The translations under genes were made by a program, and so were the position numbers. DNA of 35,484 bases from Bacteroidaceae bacterium (GTDB lineage Bacteria > Bacteroidota > Bacteroidia > Bacteroidales > Bacteroidaceae): contig JAFSKR010000007.1 in the NCBI GenBank assembly GCA_017448825.1, forward strand, positions 1 through 35,484, written 5' to 3'. Shown here one piece after another: positions 1-9,355 of this stretch (positions are counted from its first letter, which is position 1; each line of letters begins with the position of its first letter). The notes beneath the pieces were generated by a model. It was not told where the DNA came from and made no database searches. It worked only from the letters and a program-made list of their open reading frames with translations.

Positions 1-3000
1 AAGGACTGTATGCCCGTGTGTGCGTCGTAGTGGAGTGTGTCGGCGTATGCGCTGGTGGTGATGACCACGTCGCCGCCATCAGCTTCCAGCTTGAAGGAGG
101 TGTGGATGTCGGTGCCGATGTTGTCAAGCTTGTCGCACCAGAGCACCTTGTAGCCGTGTGCCGGGATGATGGTGTTGAGCAGGGCATCGTCGGTCGGCAC
201 TTGGTACTTCTCGGGCTTCTTGACATTGTCTGAGACATACATACCGGCGATGTCGATGTCCTTGTCGGTGGTGTTGTAGAGTTCCACCCAGTCGTTCTTC
301 TTGAAGTAATCGTTCACGTACATCGAGTTGGCGGCACCGATTTCGTTCACACGTACAGGCGTGATGCCCTCGGCTATCATGTCTTCAGCAGAAATTGCCT
401 CGAACACTGCCACCAGTTTTTGTGTACCAGAAGATGGCAATGTGTATTCTGTATCTGTCGATACAAATTCCATGTCTTCGGCATTTTGTGCCATAAGGGT
501 GAGAGATGCATCCCAGAGAATGTCTGTAGAAGTGAGGTCGTTGTTGTGAACCTCTACTGCAATCACGTTGGTACCACGTTTGAAGAGTGACCCTTTCAAG
601 GTGAGGCTGCCAGTGTCTGGATTATTGGGCGCGTATGAGGATGCCAATGTGTTGTAGTTCACATCACCTGATGGCATGTTGTAGCGTCCAGCTTCAACTC
701 CGTTCACATAGAGAACCATTCCGTCATCGATGGTGAAATCAATCACGAAATCATCCGTTTCTCGTGGTTCCGTTGTCAGGGCAAAAGTCTTGCGGAAATA
801 GTAGCATGGCAAGTTCTTTGCCGTTTCTGTGGTCTGATCTTTTCCGTAGCCAATAGAAGTTTTGCCTGTGCTCCAGCCTGTTGCGGAGTATGATGACTCA
901 TACCAATTGGTTCCGTCCAGTGAACCCTTGTCGTAATATCTCCACGAAGTGCCAGTCTCGAAGACTGATTTTGCCGTTGTGCTACCCGTGCTGGTCCATC
1001 CTTTGAATTGATAACCAGCAGGTGCTTCTGCTTTCAAAGTGATAGGCGCAAAAATGTAGCCATCAAAATTGGTGTATGGCACATCAATACCGTTCATCTT
1101 AATTTTGGCACCCGCAACGTTGGCAGAGAAGGTGGCTGCCTGTTTGGTTACCTCCTTCAAATTCATCGCACTGGTGTTCTTCAGATGGGTGGTAAGTGTA
1201 TTGTTATATGATGTACTGAACTTATTGATGAGGTCGTTAGCCGTTCCAGACGAATTGACCCATCCACCTGTATTGAGATAGTCGCGCATTTCAGAAACGA
1301 TGGATTTCACTTTCTCTGGTTGGAAAATAGAACCGCCCACTATACAATAGGTGTCTATGAATTTTTTGCAGAAGGCCTCGTTCTGCAACAGATTTTTGAA
1401 GAGGGTGACGAACTTGATTTCTTTGCGATTGTGTTGTCCCTCAACGCTTTGTCCTGTCGAATAGTCAAAGCCGTGCAAGGTGTCGAATGTGTAGGTTTGC
1501 TTGCCAAAGAAAGTAGAGAATGGCGTGTTGGTGGAGAGGGCACCGTCAAGGTCAAAGAGGACGAAACGGAACTTCCCGTCATTCACGTCACGGAACCCCT
1601 TCACGTTGTTCTGTGGCCAGTCCCAGTTGCCTGTATAGAGTTCCACAGCCATGTAGTTGGCATATTCATCGATGTCGAGCAATTTGCAGATTTCCTCGTA
1701 GGTGTCCTTGTCGGCGGCATTCTCGCTGAGTTCCACCAGACGGAGGAAGCTCTCATCGGTGCCCCGCATCTGCACGTAGCCCGAGTCAGGTGAGATTTCA
1801 AACTGATCCATTTCGTCGCTGTCAATACCGTAATTAGCGTAGGCGTAGTCCTTGTTATTAGGCTCACGCATATTCAGCACAGCGTAGTGCCAACCATTTA
1901 AGAACACGTGAACGGGTTGCCACTCCTGATAATCAACGTTGAGTCCACTACGGGCTACAATCTGCTGGATGGCAGGATCCTTAATGCGGCATGAAGTGTC
2001 GTTGCCACCATTGCGGATTTGCAGAGTCTTACTCTTCAGGAAGGGCTTTTCAGAGAAGAACTGCGTCTTGAACGTGTTCTCAAAGTCGTAGGTCTTCTTT
2101 GCCTTGAGCTTGAAGGCATGGGGTGTCCATGCGCGGCTCCATCCGCCACACATGGAGAAGTCACACTCCTGAGATACCAAACACTCATTGTCTTCGGTGA
2201 TGTATTCGAACGAGACGGGACGGTCCCAATCCATGTTCCAGTTGCACTTGCTCGACTGACCATTACCAGGGCGACCATATGGACCTTGCTCGAACACACC
2301 AAAGTCTTCGTCGTAAATGTTATCATAGTCAGTAACTAATGAAATGATGGGGAAATGGTAGTTACCTTCATCATATATATATGTGCGTGTGACGACTTTC
2401 GATGGCAGATACCCATCCTTAAAGAGGCGGAAACGGAAATAGTAGTTGTTGTTCCAACTCTCGCTGTTGTATGTTACAGTGAAAAGACCTGTCTCAGATA
2501 TTTCGCCATTGGTGAGGGTGGGGGTGGTACCGTCTGTCGTATAGCGCAGGGTGGCACCTTCAGGAATGTTGACACAAACCTGCATGGAACCAGTATATAG
2601 CTGCCCGTCTTTATCCACAACAGGTGGTGGCAGTTGCTGGGTTCCCCATCCGTTTGAATTCATCTGGTTGGAGTAGCCAGGAGAGGGGAGGCTGGTGAAG
2701 CCCCATTCGTTACCGCCATCGGAGGTACGGGCGTAGGATATACGAGCAATGGCTTCAGGATAATCTTGTTGAACAATAATTTTAGTGCCGTCGGAGATGA
2801 TGATGGTGCCTCCGTCGCAATCCAGTTTGTCATCAATCTGGCGATAGGAGGCTGGTGTCCACACCTCGAAGTGGTCGAAATTAAGCAAGGCAAAACCCTG
2901 TGATGGCACAGCACCGTAAGTGTCAATCAGGCGGTGCTTCTTCAGGTTTTTGGGGTCGTCTGACACATAGAGACCTCCCAGCGAGACGCTTTTGTCCGAT

Positions 3001-4583
3001 GGATTGTATATTTCCACCCAACTGCCGTAATTCTGCGAAGGGTCAAGATACACATCCACGTTGGCTGCCATGATTTCATTGATGACAAGATTCTGTGCCG
3101 TGGCGGGGTTGTTTGCCACTATCACCTTGCACTTGGCTTCCACTCCCGAACCGTCGAGTGCCGTAGCGATGATGTTGCAGGTGCCTATGCTTATGGCTAT
3201 GACATTGCCCTTGTCATCGACGGTGGCAATGCGTTCGTCAGAGGATGACCATCTAACATTGTGGAAAGTGGCATTGGCTGGTGACACATCTGCTGAAATG
3301 TGGATAGTCTCGCCTGATACAATCTCGAAACTGTTGATGCTCAATTGAATGGAAGAAACATTCACCAACTCGCCCATAATTTCCAGTTTCCAGTTGTCGA
3401 GACAAACCCAATCTTCCCAAATTAAATCATATTTGTAGATGCCAATGGTCAACACGCCATCTTCTCCCACTTCGCATTCCAAAGAATTGTCATAATACCC
3501 TGCTTCAAACCAATAGTGAGCGGCTTCCATATTATTGGGAACGCACAGGCGGTTACTTCCCACCCGGCTCACAGCCCCTCCTAATGATTCTTCCAAGGCA
3601 GCAGAGGAGATAGGAGCGATGGCAGTTTCATAATTGCCAATGGCTGAGTTGGCATACAGTTTAGCGTACTGATAGTCTGTATAACTGCCTGAAGTGTATA
3701 GTTGGTAGTCGTTGCTGGCACTACCTATACGATAAAACGCATCAAGGCTGAGACGGTACTGGCCAGGGGTAAGTCCTGTAATCGTTTGGTAGTTGTCAAA
3801 ATAGTTTTGGTAGTGTTCAGCATTCTCCATCGGGTTGGCTGCCCCAAACTCTGGCCAACCTTCCCATCCTGTAGTGCGGTCATTGTTGTCATAGCGTGGA
3901 TTGACGATGTATGCATCGGTAATGTCAATCCAGGTTGTTTGTGTGTTCTCTTCGTCTTCAGGCACATACCGTTCAAGACTCCAGTTATCGATGCAGGTCC
4001 AGTCGCTTTCGATAGTCTCCGATTTACGGATGCCGATGGTCAGGATACCATCAGTTCCCACTTCACATTCCACGCTGTTGATGTAATATCCAGCCTTGAA
4101 CCAGTAGTCAGCAGCCTCCATGTTGTTAGGAATGTATAACCTGTTGTAGTTCACTTCGCTGACACCGCCTCCGAGTGACTTTGTGCATGCAGCGGATGAT
4201 GCTGGTACGATATCCACTTGCTGCTCATCGACGGACGACGTTGCGTAGAGCTGTGCGTGCTGGCTGCTGTTGTAGTCGCCTGATGAGTAGAGCGAGTAGT
4301 CGTTGTCGGCACTGCCCATTCGGTAGAAGGCGTTGAGATAGACACGGTACTTGCCAGCCTTCAGTCCCTTGATGGTCTGGTAGGTGTCGTAGGTTTTGTT
4401 GTAGTGCTCGGCGTTCTCCCTCGGGTTGGCAGCACCAAACGAAGTGCCTTCCCATCCCGTTTCACGATCGTCGTTGTCAAATCGAGGATTGACGACGTAC
4501 TGGTCGGTCACGTCAACCCATCTCTGGGCAAAGCCGTTGAGCGATGCACAGGTAAGTAGAAGTAGGGTAGTTAATTTCTTCAT
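1..4583 (-). CDS. Large secreted CotH-kinase / lamin-tail multidomain protein (3' end outside window)
   Basis: The frame is open without a stop from the ATG at 4583 to the left edge, about 1,527 codons, so the C-terminus is missing. A signal peptide (MKKLTTLLLLTCASLNGFA, cut before QRW) begins it. Domains by eye: two tandem copies of a beta-sandwich-like module of about 190 residues (starting near 20 and 214, both opening W-[VI]-D-[VI]-T-D, with NPR[FY]DN and GWEG); a Big_2-type Ig domain (about 407-490); a lamin-tail domain (about 498-600, INEIMAAN and WVEIYNPSD); a chitobiase-like Ig segment (about 654-735, RYTTDGTTP); a CotH-kinase region (about 741-1098, with LNMREPNN and FVLFDLDG); a galactose-binding-like segment near 1195; and a second lamin-tail domain near 1413 (WVELYNTTDKDI). 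CotH proteins of Bacillus are atypical secreted protein kinases; a kinase role here is inferred from the family only. It follows the DUF4421 gene by 5 nt, so the two are surely co-transcribed. Confidence 0.9.
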   Translation of the reverse strand, partial: MKKLTTLLLLTCASLNGFAQRWVDVTDQYVVNPRFDNDDRETGWEGTSFGAANPRENAEHYNKTYDTYQTIKGLKAGKYRVYLNAFYRMGSADNDYSLYSSGDYNSSQHAQLYATSSVDEQQVDIVPASSAACTKSLGGGVSEVNYNRLYIPNNMEAADYWFKAGYYINSVECEVGTDGILTIGIRKSETIESDWTCIDNWSLERYVPEDEENTQTTWIDITDAYIVNPRYDNNDRTTGWEGWPEFGAANPMENAEHYQNYFDNYQTITGLTPGQYRLSLDAFYRIGSASNDYQLYTSGSYTDYQYAKLYANSAIGNYETAIAPISSAALEESLGGAVSRVGSNRLCVPNNMEAAHYWFEAGYYDNSLECEVGEDGVLTIGIYKYDLIWEDWVCLDNWKLEIMGELVNVSSIQLSINSFEIVSGETIHISADVSPANATFHNVRWSSSDERIATVDDKGNVIAISIGTCNIIATALDGSGVEAKCKVIVANNPATAQNLVINEIMAANVDVYLDPSQNYGSWVEIYNPSDKSVSLGGLYVSDDPKNLKKHRLIDTYGAVPSQGFALLNFDHFEVWTPASYRQIDDKLDCDGGTIIISDGTKIIVQQDYPEAIARISYARTSDGGNEWGFTSLPSPGYSNQMNSNGWGTQQLPPPVVDKDGQLYTGSMQVCVNIPEGATLRYTTDGTTPTLTNGEISETGLFTVTYNSESWNNNYYFRFRLFKDGYLPSKVVTRTYIYDEGNYHFPIISLVTDYDNIYDEDFGVFEQGPYGRPGNGQSSKCNWNMDWDRPVSFEYITEDNECLVSQECDFSMCGGWSRAWTPHAFKLKAKKTYDFENTFKTQFFSEKPFLKSKTLQIRNGGNDTSCRIKDPAIQQIVARSGLNVDYQEWQPVHVFLNGWHYAVLNMREPNNKDYAYANYGIDSDEMDQFEISPDSGYVQMRGTDESFLRLVELSENAADKDTYEEICKLLDIDEYANYMAVELYTGNWDWPQNNVKGFRDVNDGKFRFVLFDLDGALSTNTPFSTFFGKQTYTFDTLHGFDYSTGQSVEGQHNRKEIKFVTLFKNLLQNEAFCKKFIDTYCIVGGSIFQPEKVKSIVSEMRDYLNTGGWVNSSGTANDLINKFSTSYNNTLTTHLKNTSAMNLKEVTKQAATFSANVAGAKIKMNGIDVPYTNFDGYIFAPITLKAEAPAGYQFKGWTSTGSTTAKSVFETGTSWRYYDKGSLDGTNWYESSYSATGWSTGKTSIGYGKDQTTETAKNLPCYYFRKTFALTTEPRETDDFVIDFTIDDGMVLYVNGVEAGRYNMPSGDVNYNTLASSYAPNNPDTGSLTLKGSLFKRGTNVIAVEVHNNDLTSTDILWDASLTLMAQNAEDMEFVSTDTEYTLPSSGTQKLVAVFEAISAEDMIAEGITPVRVNEIGAANSMYVNDYFKKNDWVELYNTTDKDIDIAGMYVSDNVKKPEKYQVPTDDALLNTIIPAHGYKVLWCDKLDNIGTDIHTSFKLEADGGDVVITTSAYADTLHYDAHTGIQS

Positions 4584-4588
4584 ATTGT

Positions 4589-5752
4589 TTAGGTTTTTGT
4601 TGTATTGTTTCTTTTTCTGTATTCAGGTTTCTTCCAGAAGTTAAATCCGAGCACGTATTTGATGGTGCCATACGTGTTGGTTAGACCGAATTTGTTTTTG
4701 CGGTAGGAGTAGGTGTGTGCCTCGAGAATAAGTCCACTAAAGAGTCTTGTGTTGTTCCAGAAGAACGACATACGAAGGTTCAAATCAGTGGAGACATTGT
4801 TGAGGAAAGAATGTTTCTCTTCTTGCGCCTCAGTAATGTTCGATCGCCGATAACCGATACTGGGCATAAGCGATATGGCATAGAGAATATTCCGCCCAAT
4901 CACACAGTTATAACTATAACCTATATTGATATTATAATCGTCGTAGTTCACCTGTGTAAATAACAGTGTTGTGTCTATCACCTCCTCCAGATAGTCGGGC
5001 AAAGCATCCTTGTCAAACGTTACCCTTTGGTGATTGTATTGGAAACCGACACTCCAACTTCCGCAACTTTTTCGTTGGACGGCATTCTCACCGAAGGCGG
5101 CAGGCCACGAGAAATGACGGTTGTTGAACAGATAGACTGCACTCACTCCATTACATCGCGAGTCTAATCCGTGGAAGGTCTTGTCCAGTCCCTTCAGATT
5201 TAAGCCTGAGATTCTTCTAATTTCAGCCCCTTTGCCAGAGTTGAACGTATAGTACTCAGCAAAAAATTTTGCCGTATGTATCATAAAGGTCTGTCGCAAC
5301 GATGTTCCATTGGTTTTACCTGCTTTGATACCGATGTCATTCAAGTTCCACACAGCACCATATCCCAAGATACTGTAGTAAATGTATCCACCAAGGATGA
5401 CTGACGGATCAGACTGAATGACCATCGTGTTGCCTGTCTCCGATGAGCGCAGGAAGTAATAGTCGTGCCAGTACGATAGTTCCGCTTGTGCTGTCAATTG
5501 ATACTTCTGAGGTGTCACATAGTTAGTGTCACATCCCATGAAAAACTCGTTTACTCCCATCATCATACGGGTTAGCAATGGGCGTCGGTGGCTCTCCACC
5601 ACTACACTATCCAGCATCATGCTTTTCTCATCTGGCTTTATGTTGTCGTGGATATTTTCCTCTATGGTTGCTATTGAATCCGTCTGTGCCATGCTCATCC
5701 CACACACAACGCTCCACAGGATTATCGCCCAATGCATTTTTTTCATCCTCAT
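4589..5752 (-). CDS. DUF4421 family outer-membrane beta-barrel protein
   Basis: A 387-residue exported protein with an N-terminal signal peptide (MKKMHWAIILWSVVCGMSMAQ). The body matches my recollection of the Bacteroidota DUF4421 family: a DTNYVTPQKY motif near residue 75, YLFNNRHFSWPAAF, QRKSCGSWSVGFQYN, and a run of short alternating amphipathic strands ending in KYVLGFNFW. This suggests an integral outer-membrane barrel; no enzymatic role is known to me. It starts 9 nt after the oxidoreductase stop and ends 5 nt before the CotH gene, so it is the middle gene of a three-gene unit. An in-frame ATG two codons downstream (5746) is an equally good start. A barrel next to a giant secreted protein could help its export or surface display, but that is inference from position only. 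Confidence 0.85.
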   Translation of the reverse strand: MRMKKMHWAIILWSVVCGMSMAQTDSIATIEENIHDNIKPDEKSMMLDSVVVESHRRPLLTRMMMGVNEFFMGCDTNYVTPQKYQLTAQAELSYWHDYYFLRSSETGNTMVIQSDPSVILGGYIYYSILGYGAVWNLNDIGIKAGKTNGTSLRQTFMIHTAKFFAEYYTFNSGKGAEIRRISGLNLKGLDKTFHGLDSRCNGVSAVYLFNNRHFSWPAAFGENAVQRKSCGSWSVGFQYNHQRVTFDKDALPDYLEEVIDTTLLFTQVNYDDYNINIGYSYNCVIGRNILYAISLMPSIGYRRSNITEAQEEKHSFLNNVSTDLNLRMSFFWNNTRLFSGLILEAHTYSYRKNKFGLTNTYGTIKYVLGFNFWKKPEYRKRNNTTKT

Positions 5753-5761
5753 GACTTTTTC

Positions 5762-6760
5762 TTAGAACTTCCCCAGTATTCTGTCCATCACCCAATTTGT
5801 TGCGGTTGAACTTACAGAGTCGCAATCACACAAACGTTTGCCTTGCAAGTGTTGTACCACTTGTTCAATTAGCCCCATTTGTACATGTGGAGGGTTAGGT
5901 ACAATGATTTTCTTCTGTCCGTGTTCTGTATCGAGCACTATGGGTTCATAATCGAATACAGAAAACACAATTTTGCCTTTTGTTCCCACGATGGAGATAC
6001 GGTCACGACGTGCTGACTCATGCGCCACAAAACACCATGAACCGCTTCCCGTCAGTCCACCAGCAAAGCGGAAGCATGCATTGAATGTGTCCTCGACCTT
6101 GTACAAGCCCACCATGTTCTGACAGTAACCTTCTGCTTCGATGATGGGACCAAACCAGTATTGTAGCAGGTCAATCTGATGGGAGGCAAGATCGTAGAAA
6201 TAACCACCACCTCCTGCCACTTCTGGTTGTAGTCGCCATGGTAGCTCTTTACCACTTTTATAGTCAAGTTCTCTGGGGGGGACAGCAAATCGAATCTGCA
6301 CAGTCAGTGCCTTACCAATCATCTTCTCGTCCAGCACCAGTTGCTTCACTCGTTCGAAATAGGGAAGATAGCGTCTATAGAAAGCCACGAAGCAAGGAAC
6401 GCCAGTTAAATCGCTGATGCGGTTTACACGCAAACATTCCTCATAACTTGCCGCCAACGGCTTCTCCACATAAGCAGGCTTGCCCGCCTTCATCGCCATG
6501 ATGGCGAAGGTGGCATGAGAGGATGGGGGAGTGGCAATATAGACTGCATTCACATCGGGGTCATTCACCAACGACTGGGCATCAGAGTACCATCGCTTGA
6601 TGCTATGTCGTTCGGCATACGACCGAGCTTTTTCCTCGTCACGGCTCATTACTGCCACCACTTCACTGCCCTCAATCTTTCCAAAAGCTGGTCCACTCTT
6701 CTTTTCTGTCACCTCACCGCAGCCAATGAATCCCCACTTTACTGTATCCAAATATTTCAT
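5762..6760 (-). CDS. Gfo/Idh/MocA family NAD(P)-dependent oxidoreductase
   Basis: A 332-residue cytoplasmic oxidoreductase. The N-terminal Rossmann motif is WGFIGCGEV (residues 9-17), ATPPSSHA follows near 76-83, the family Lys lies in AYVEKP (Lys100), and the C-terminal half carries GGGGYFYDLASHQIDLLQYWFG-type residues (YDLASHQIDLL), including the usual catalytic-pocket His. These enzymes oxidise or reduce sugars, inositols and related cyclic or imine substrates; the substrate cannot be told here. The frame extends upstream to 6919, but the ATG at 6760 is chosen because it directly precedes the Rossmann strand and because a consensus promoter (-7 box 6805-6812) lies inside the longer version. 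It is the first gene of the unit with DUF4421 and CotH. Confidence 0.9.
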   Translation of the reverse strand: MKYLDTVKWGFIGCGEVTEKKSGPAFGKIEGSEVVAVMSRDEEKARSYAERHSIKRWYSDAQSLVNDPDVNAVYIATPPSSHATFAIMAMKAGKPAYVEKPLAASYEECLRVNRISDLTGVPCFVAFYRRYLPYFERVKQLVLDEKMIGKALTVQIRFAVPPRELDYKSGKELPWRLQPEVAGGGGYFYDLASHQIDLLQYWFGPIIEAEGYCQNMVGLYKVEDTFNACFRFAGGLTGSGSWCFVAHESARRDRISIVGTKGKIVFSVFDYEPIVLDTEHGQKKIIVPNPPHVQMGLIEQVVQHLQGKRLCDCDSVSSTATNWVMDRILGKF

Positions 6761-6804
6761 ATTTTTGTACAAATATATGCTTTGAATGATGTACAATTCA
6801 GTTG

Positions 6805-6836
6805 CAAAGGTACGAAATATAAGTGGAAAAAGGCAA
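6805..6836 (-). promoter_or_regulatory. Bacteroidota-type promoter for the oxidoreductase-DUF4421-CotH unit
   Basis: On the minus strand TACCTTTG (6805-6812) matches the TAnnTTTG -7 consensus, with TTG (6834-6836) 21 bp upstream. Transcription would start near 6798, leaving a leader of about 38 nt to the ATG at 6760. Confidence 0.7.
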
Positions 6837-6906
6837 GTGAAGAGTAAAAAATCTAAGTTACAAGCTCCCAGAATGGTTGGGATGATAGTTTTTTTACTCT
6901 TCACTT
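6835..6906. repeat. Perfect 17-bp inverted repeat between divergent promoters
   Basis: AAGTGAAGAGTAAAAAA (6835-6851) is repeated exactly inverted at 6890-6906, with a 38-bp spacer that contains a short TCCCA/TGGGA palindrome. Each arm lies at the -33 region of one of the two divergent promoters, so it could be a symmetric operator or a by-product of a dispersed A/T-rich repeat. Confidence 0.75.
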
Positions 6907-6937
6907 TCAACTTTTTCACTTTGTTTTCCTACCTTTG
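6905..6937 (+). promoter_or_regulatory. Promoter for rlmD and the RluA-type gene
   Basis: TACCTTTG (6930-6937) is a consensus Bacteroidota -7 element. TTTC (6905-6908) lies 21 bp upstream as an imperfect -33 element. The ATG of rlmD is 30 nt downstream of the -7 box. Confidence 0.6.
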
Positions 6938-6967
6938 CAACGAAATTAGTAATTCTGTATCATTTAT

Positions 6968-8386
6968 ATGACTCGTAATAAAAAGAAGTTGTCATTGTTG
7001 GAGCGGGTGCCCATTATGGCATGTGCTGCTGAGGGCAAGGCACTGGCACGTGTGGACGATAAAGTGGTGTTTGTCCCATTTGTTGTACCTGGTGATGTAG
7101 TTGATTTGCAGGTGAAGAAGAAAAAGAATTCCTATATGGAAGCCGTGGCGGTGCATTTTCATGAATATTCTCCTCTTCGTGCTCAGCCCTTATGTCGTCA
7201 CTATGGCGTATGCGGAGGTTGCAAGTGGCAATGTCTCCTGTATGAGGAACAGTTAAAAGCAAAGCAGCAGCAGGTGTATGACAACCTTACTCGTATTGGT
7301 AAGATAAAATTGCCAACGTTTCAACCCATATTGGGCAGCAAAAAAGTTTATGGCTATCGAAACAAGTTGGAATTTGGATTTTCTAATAAACGTTGGTTAA
7401 CGGAAGAAGAAGTTAAACAGGATGTTAGGTACGAAGTAATGGATGCTGTAGGCTTCCATATTACGGGGGCATTTGACAAGATTCTTGACATCACCGAGTG
7501 CCACCTGATGGACGACATCAACAACCAAATTCGCAACGACATTCGACAGTATGCCTTGGAACACGGACTGGAGTTTTACGACCTCAGGCAGAACCGCGGG
7601 CTTCTGCGGTCGCTCATGATTCGTACCTCCAACACGGGCGAGTTGATGTTCCTCGTGCAGTTTCGTATTGATTCCCCTAAGGAACAGGAACAGGCAGATG
7701 CACTCATGCGGCATCTGAGTGAAACCTTTCCTCAAATAACATCTCTTCTATATGTTGATAATCATAAAGCTAACGACACGTTTGGCGATCAGGAGATTCA
7801 CGTTGTTAAGGGCAAAGATCATATTTATGAACAGATGGAGGAACTCCGCTTCAAGGTCAGTCCTAAATCGTTCTATCAGACTAATACGGAACAGGCGTAT
7901 GAACTGTACAAAGTAGCACGCACGTTTGCTGGACTGACAGGGCATGAATTGGTTTATGACCTCTACACAGGTACAGGTACTATAGCTAATTTCATTGCTA
8001 AAGATGTTCGTCAAGTTATTGGCATCGAATATGTACCAGAGGCTATCGAAGATGCCAAAGTGAATTCTCAAATCAATGGTATTGACAACACCCTTTTCTA
8101 TGCTGGTGATATGAAGGATATCCTCAACCGGGACTTCATCGAGCAACACGGACGACCCGATGTTATCATTACAGATCCGCCACGTGCAGGCATGCACCAA
8201 GATGTCATCGATGCCATACTTTTCGCTGCCCCCCAGCGTATCGTCTATGTTAGTTGTAACCCAGCCACCCAAGCACGTGATTTGCAACTATTGGATACCG
8301 ATTATCAAGTAATGAAAGTTCAACCTGTAGATATGTTTCCTCACACCCAACATGTGGAGAATGTCGTATTGTTAAAAAGAAGATGA
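6968..8386 (+). CDS. rlmD: 23S rRNA (uracil-5-)-methyltransferase, RlmD/TrmA family
   Basis: A 472-residue S-adenosylmethionine-dependent RNA m5U methyltransferase. An N-terminal TRAM-like RNA-binding region (about 10-65) precedes iron-sulfur cysteines Cys76, Cys82 and Cys85 (CRHYGVCGGC), with a likely fourth Cys in DITECHL. The SAM-binding motif is VYDLYTGTGT, and the catalytic core has TDPPRAGMH followed by the nucleophile Cys in YVSCNPATQARDL. The usual target is U1939 of 23S rRNA, but Bacteroidota members may also act on U747, so the exact site is uncertain. The ATG lies shortly after a consensus promoter. The stop overlaps the start of the next gene by 4 nt, indicating translational coupling. 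Confidence 0.93.
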   Translation: MTRNKKKLSLLERVPIMACAAEGKALARVDDKVVFVPFVVPGDVVDLQVKKKKNSYMEAVAVHFHEYSPLRAQPLCRHYGVCGGCKWQCLLYEEQLKAKQQQVYDNLTRIGKIKLPTFQPILGSKKVYGYRNKLEFGFSNKRWLTEEEVKQDVRYEVMDAVGFHITGAFDKILDITECHLMDDINNQIRNDIRQYALEHGLEFYDLRQNRGLLRSLMIRTSNTGELMFLVQFRIDSPKEQEQADALMRHLSETFPQITSLLYVDNHKANDTFGDQEIHVVKGKDHIYEQMEELRFKVSPKSFYQTNTEQAYELYKVARTFAGLTGHELVYDLYTGTGTIANFIAKDVRQVIGIEYVPEAIEDAKVNSQINGIDNTLFYAGDMKDILNRDFIEQHGRPDVIITDPPRAGMHQDVIDAILFAAPQRIVYVSCNPATQARDLQLLDTDYQVMKVQPVDMFPHTQHVENVVLLKRR

Positions 8387-9312
8387 ATACCTATTTCGAT
8401 TATAAAGCAGCTAATCATTATACCACCTACACGGTGAAGGAGTCTGCGGAATTGCTCCAGTTTCTCATGACCTCAATCAGTGGCATATCGCGTACCAAGG
8501 TAAAGGAATTTCTTAGCCAGCGCATGGTGTATGTCAACAATCAGATTGTTACTCAATACAACTATCCCCTTAAGCCTGGTACCATCGTTCAGGTGGCAAA
8601 AAATCGTCATAAACGCACCATCGCCAGCAAGATGGTACATGTAGTCTATGAAGACGCTTTTCTCATTGTGGTTGAAAAGAGAGAAGGTATCCTTACCAAT
8701 GCCTTGCCTGGTGACCGTCGAAACAGTGTAAAGGGAATCCTTGATGAGTATGTACGGCGGCAAAACAAAAGTTTCGCTGTTCACACCGTTCACCGCCTTG
8801 ACAAAGGAACCTCGGGACTGCTTCTTTTTGCCAAACGTCGTGATATTCAGCAGATTTTCGTTGACAACTGGCAAGACATTGTGCTCGACCGCCGTTACAT
8901 AGCCGTAGTACAAGGCAATATGGAAAAGGATGCGGGCACTGTCACCTCATGGCTGACAGACAATAAGATGTTCGTGACCTATTCTTCTCCTACTGACAAT
9001 GGTGGGAAATATGCTGTAACTCACTATCGTACCCTCCAACGTTGTAATGGTTATTCTCTTGTTGAATTCAAACTTGAGACAGGACGCAAAAATCAAATTC
9101 GTGTCCATATGCAAGATTTGAAACATCCTATTGTTGGTGACTATAAATACGGTTATCAAAATGCTCCTCAAAAAGGAAGTGAGGCCTCTAATCTACCTCA
9201 GAATCGTATTCACCTCCACGCATTCCGTCTTGTATTTCGACACCCCATCACCGGTGAAATGCTTAAGTTTGAAACCTCTTTCCCTAAAGAATTTACTGAT
9301 TTGTTGAAATAA
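8383..9312 (+). CDS. RluA family pseudouridine synthase
   Basis: A 309-residue enzyme that isomerises uridine to pseudouridine in structured RNA, probably 23S rRNA. Residues about 20-72 look like an S4 RNA-binding domain (SRTKVKEFLSQRMVYVN). The signature HRLDKGTSGLLLFAK carries the catalytic Asp (Asp140), and the C-terminal LETGRKNQIRVHMQ and HPIVGDYKYG motifs are those of the RluA/RluC/RluD branch. I cannot decide between RluC- and RluD-like specificity, so no symbol is given. It overlaps rlmD by ATGA, so the two 23S-modifying enzymes are made together. The intergenic stretch after it (9313-9355) is too short to show a clear terminator. Confidence 0.92.
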   Translation: MNTYFDYKAANHYTTYTVKESAELLQFLMTSISGISRTKVKEFLSQRMVYVNNQIVTQYNYPLKPGTIVQVAKNRHKRTIASKMVHVVYEDAFLIVVEKREGILTNALPGDRRNSVKGILDEYVRRQNKSFAVHTVHRLDKGTSGLLLFAKRRDIQQIFVDNWQDIVLDRRYIAVVQGNMEKDAGTVTSWLTDNKMFVTYSSPTDNGGKYAVTHYRTLQRCNGYSLVEFKLETGRKNQIRVHMQDLKHPIVGDYKYGYQNAPQKGSEASNLPQNRIHLHAFRLVFRHPITGEMLKFETSFPKEFTDLLK

Positions 9313-9355
9313 TTGCAAAATAATTGTTAGCATCCGTTTCCTCGCCTGTCAGAAT

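Noticed and set aside
1320-1793. 157-residue plus-strand ORF inside the CotH gene
   Set aside because: It is a shadow: the opposite strand is continuously open in one frame across the whole region with clear domain motifs.
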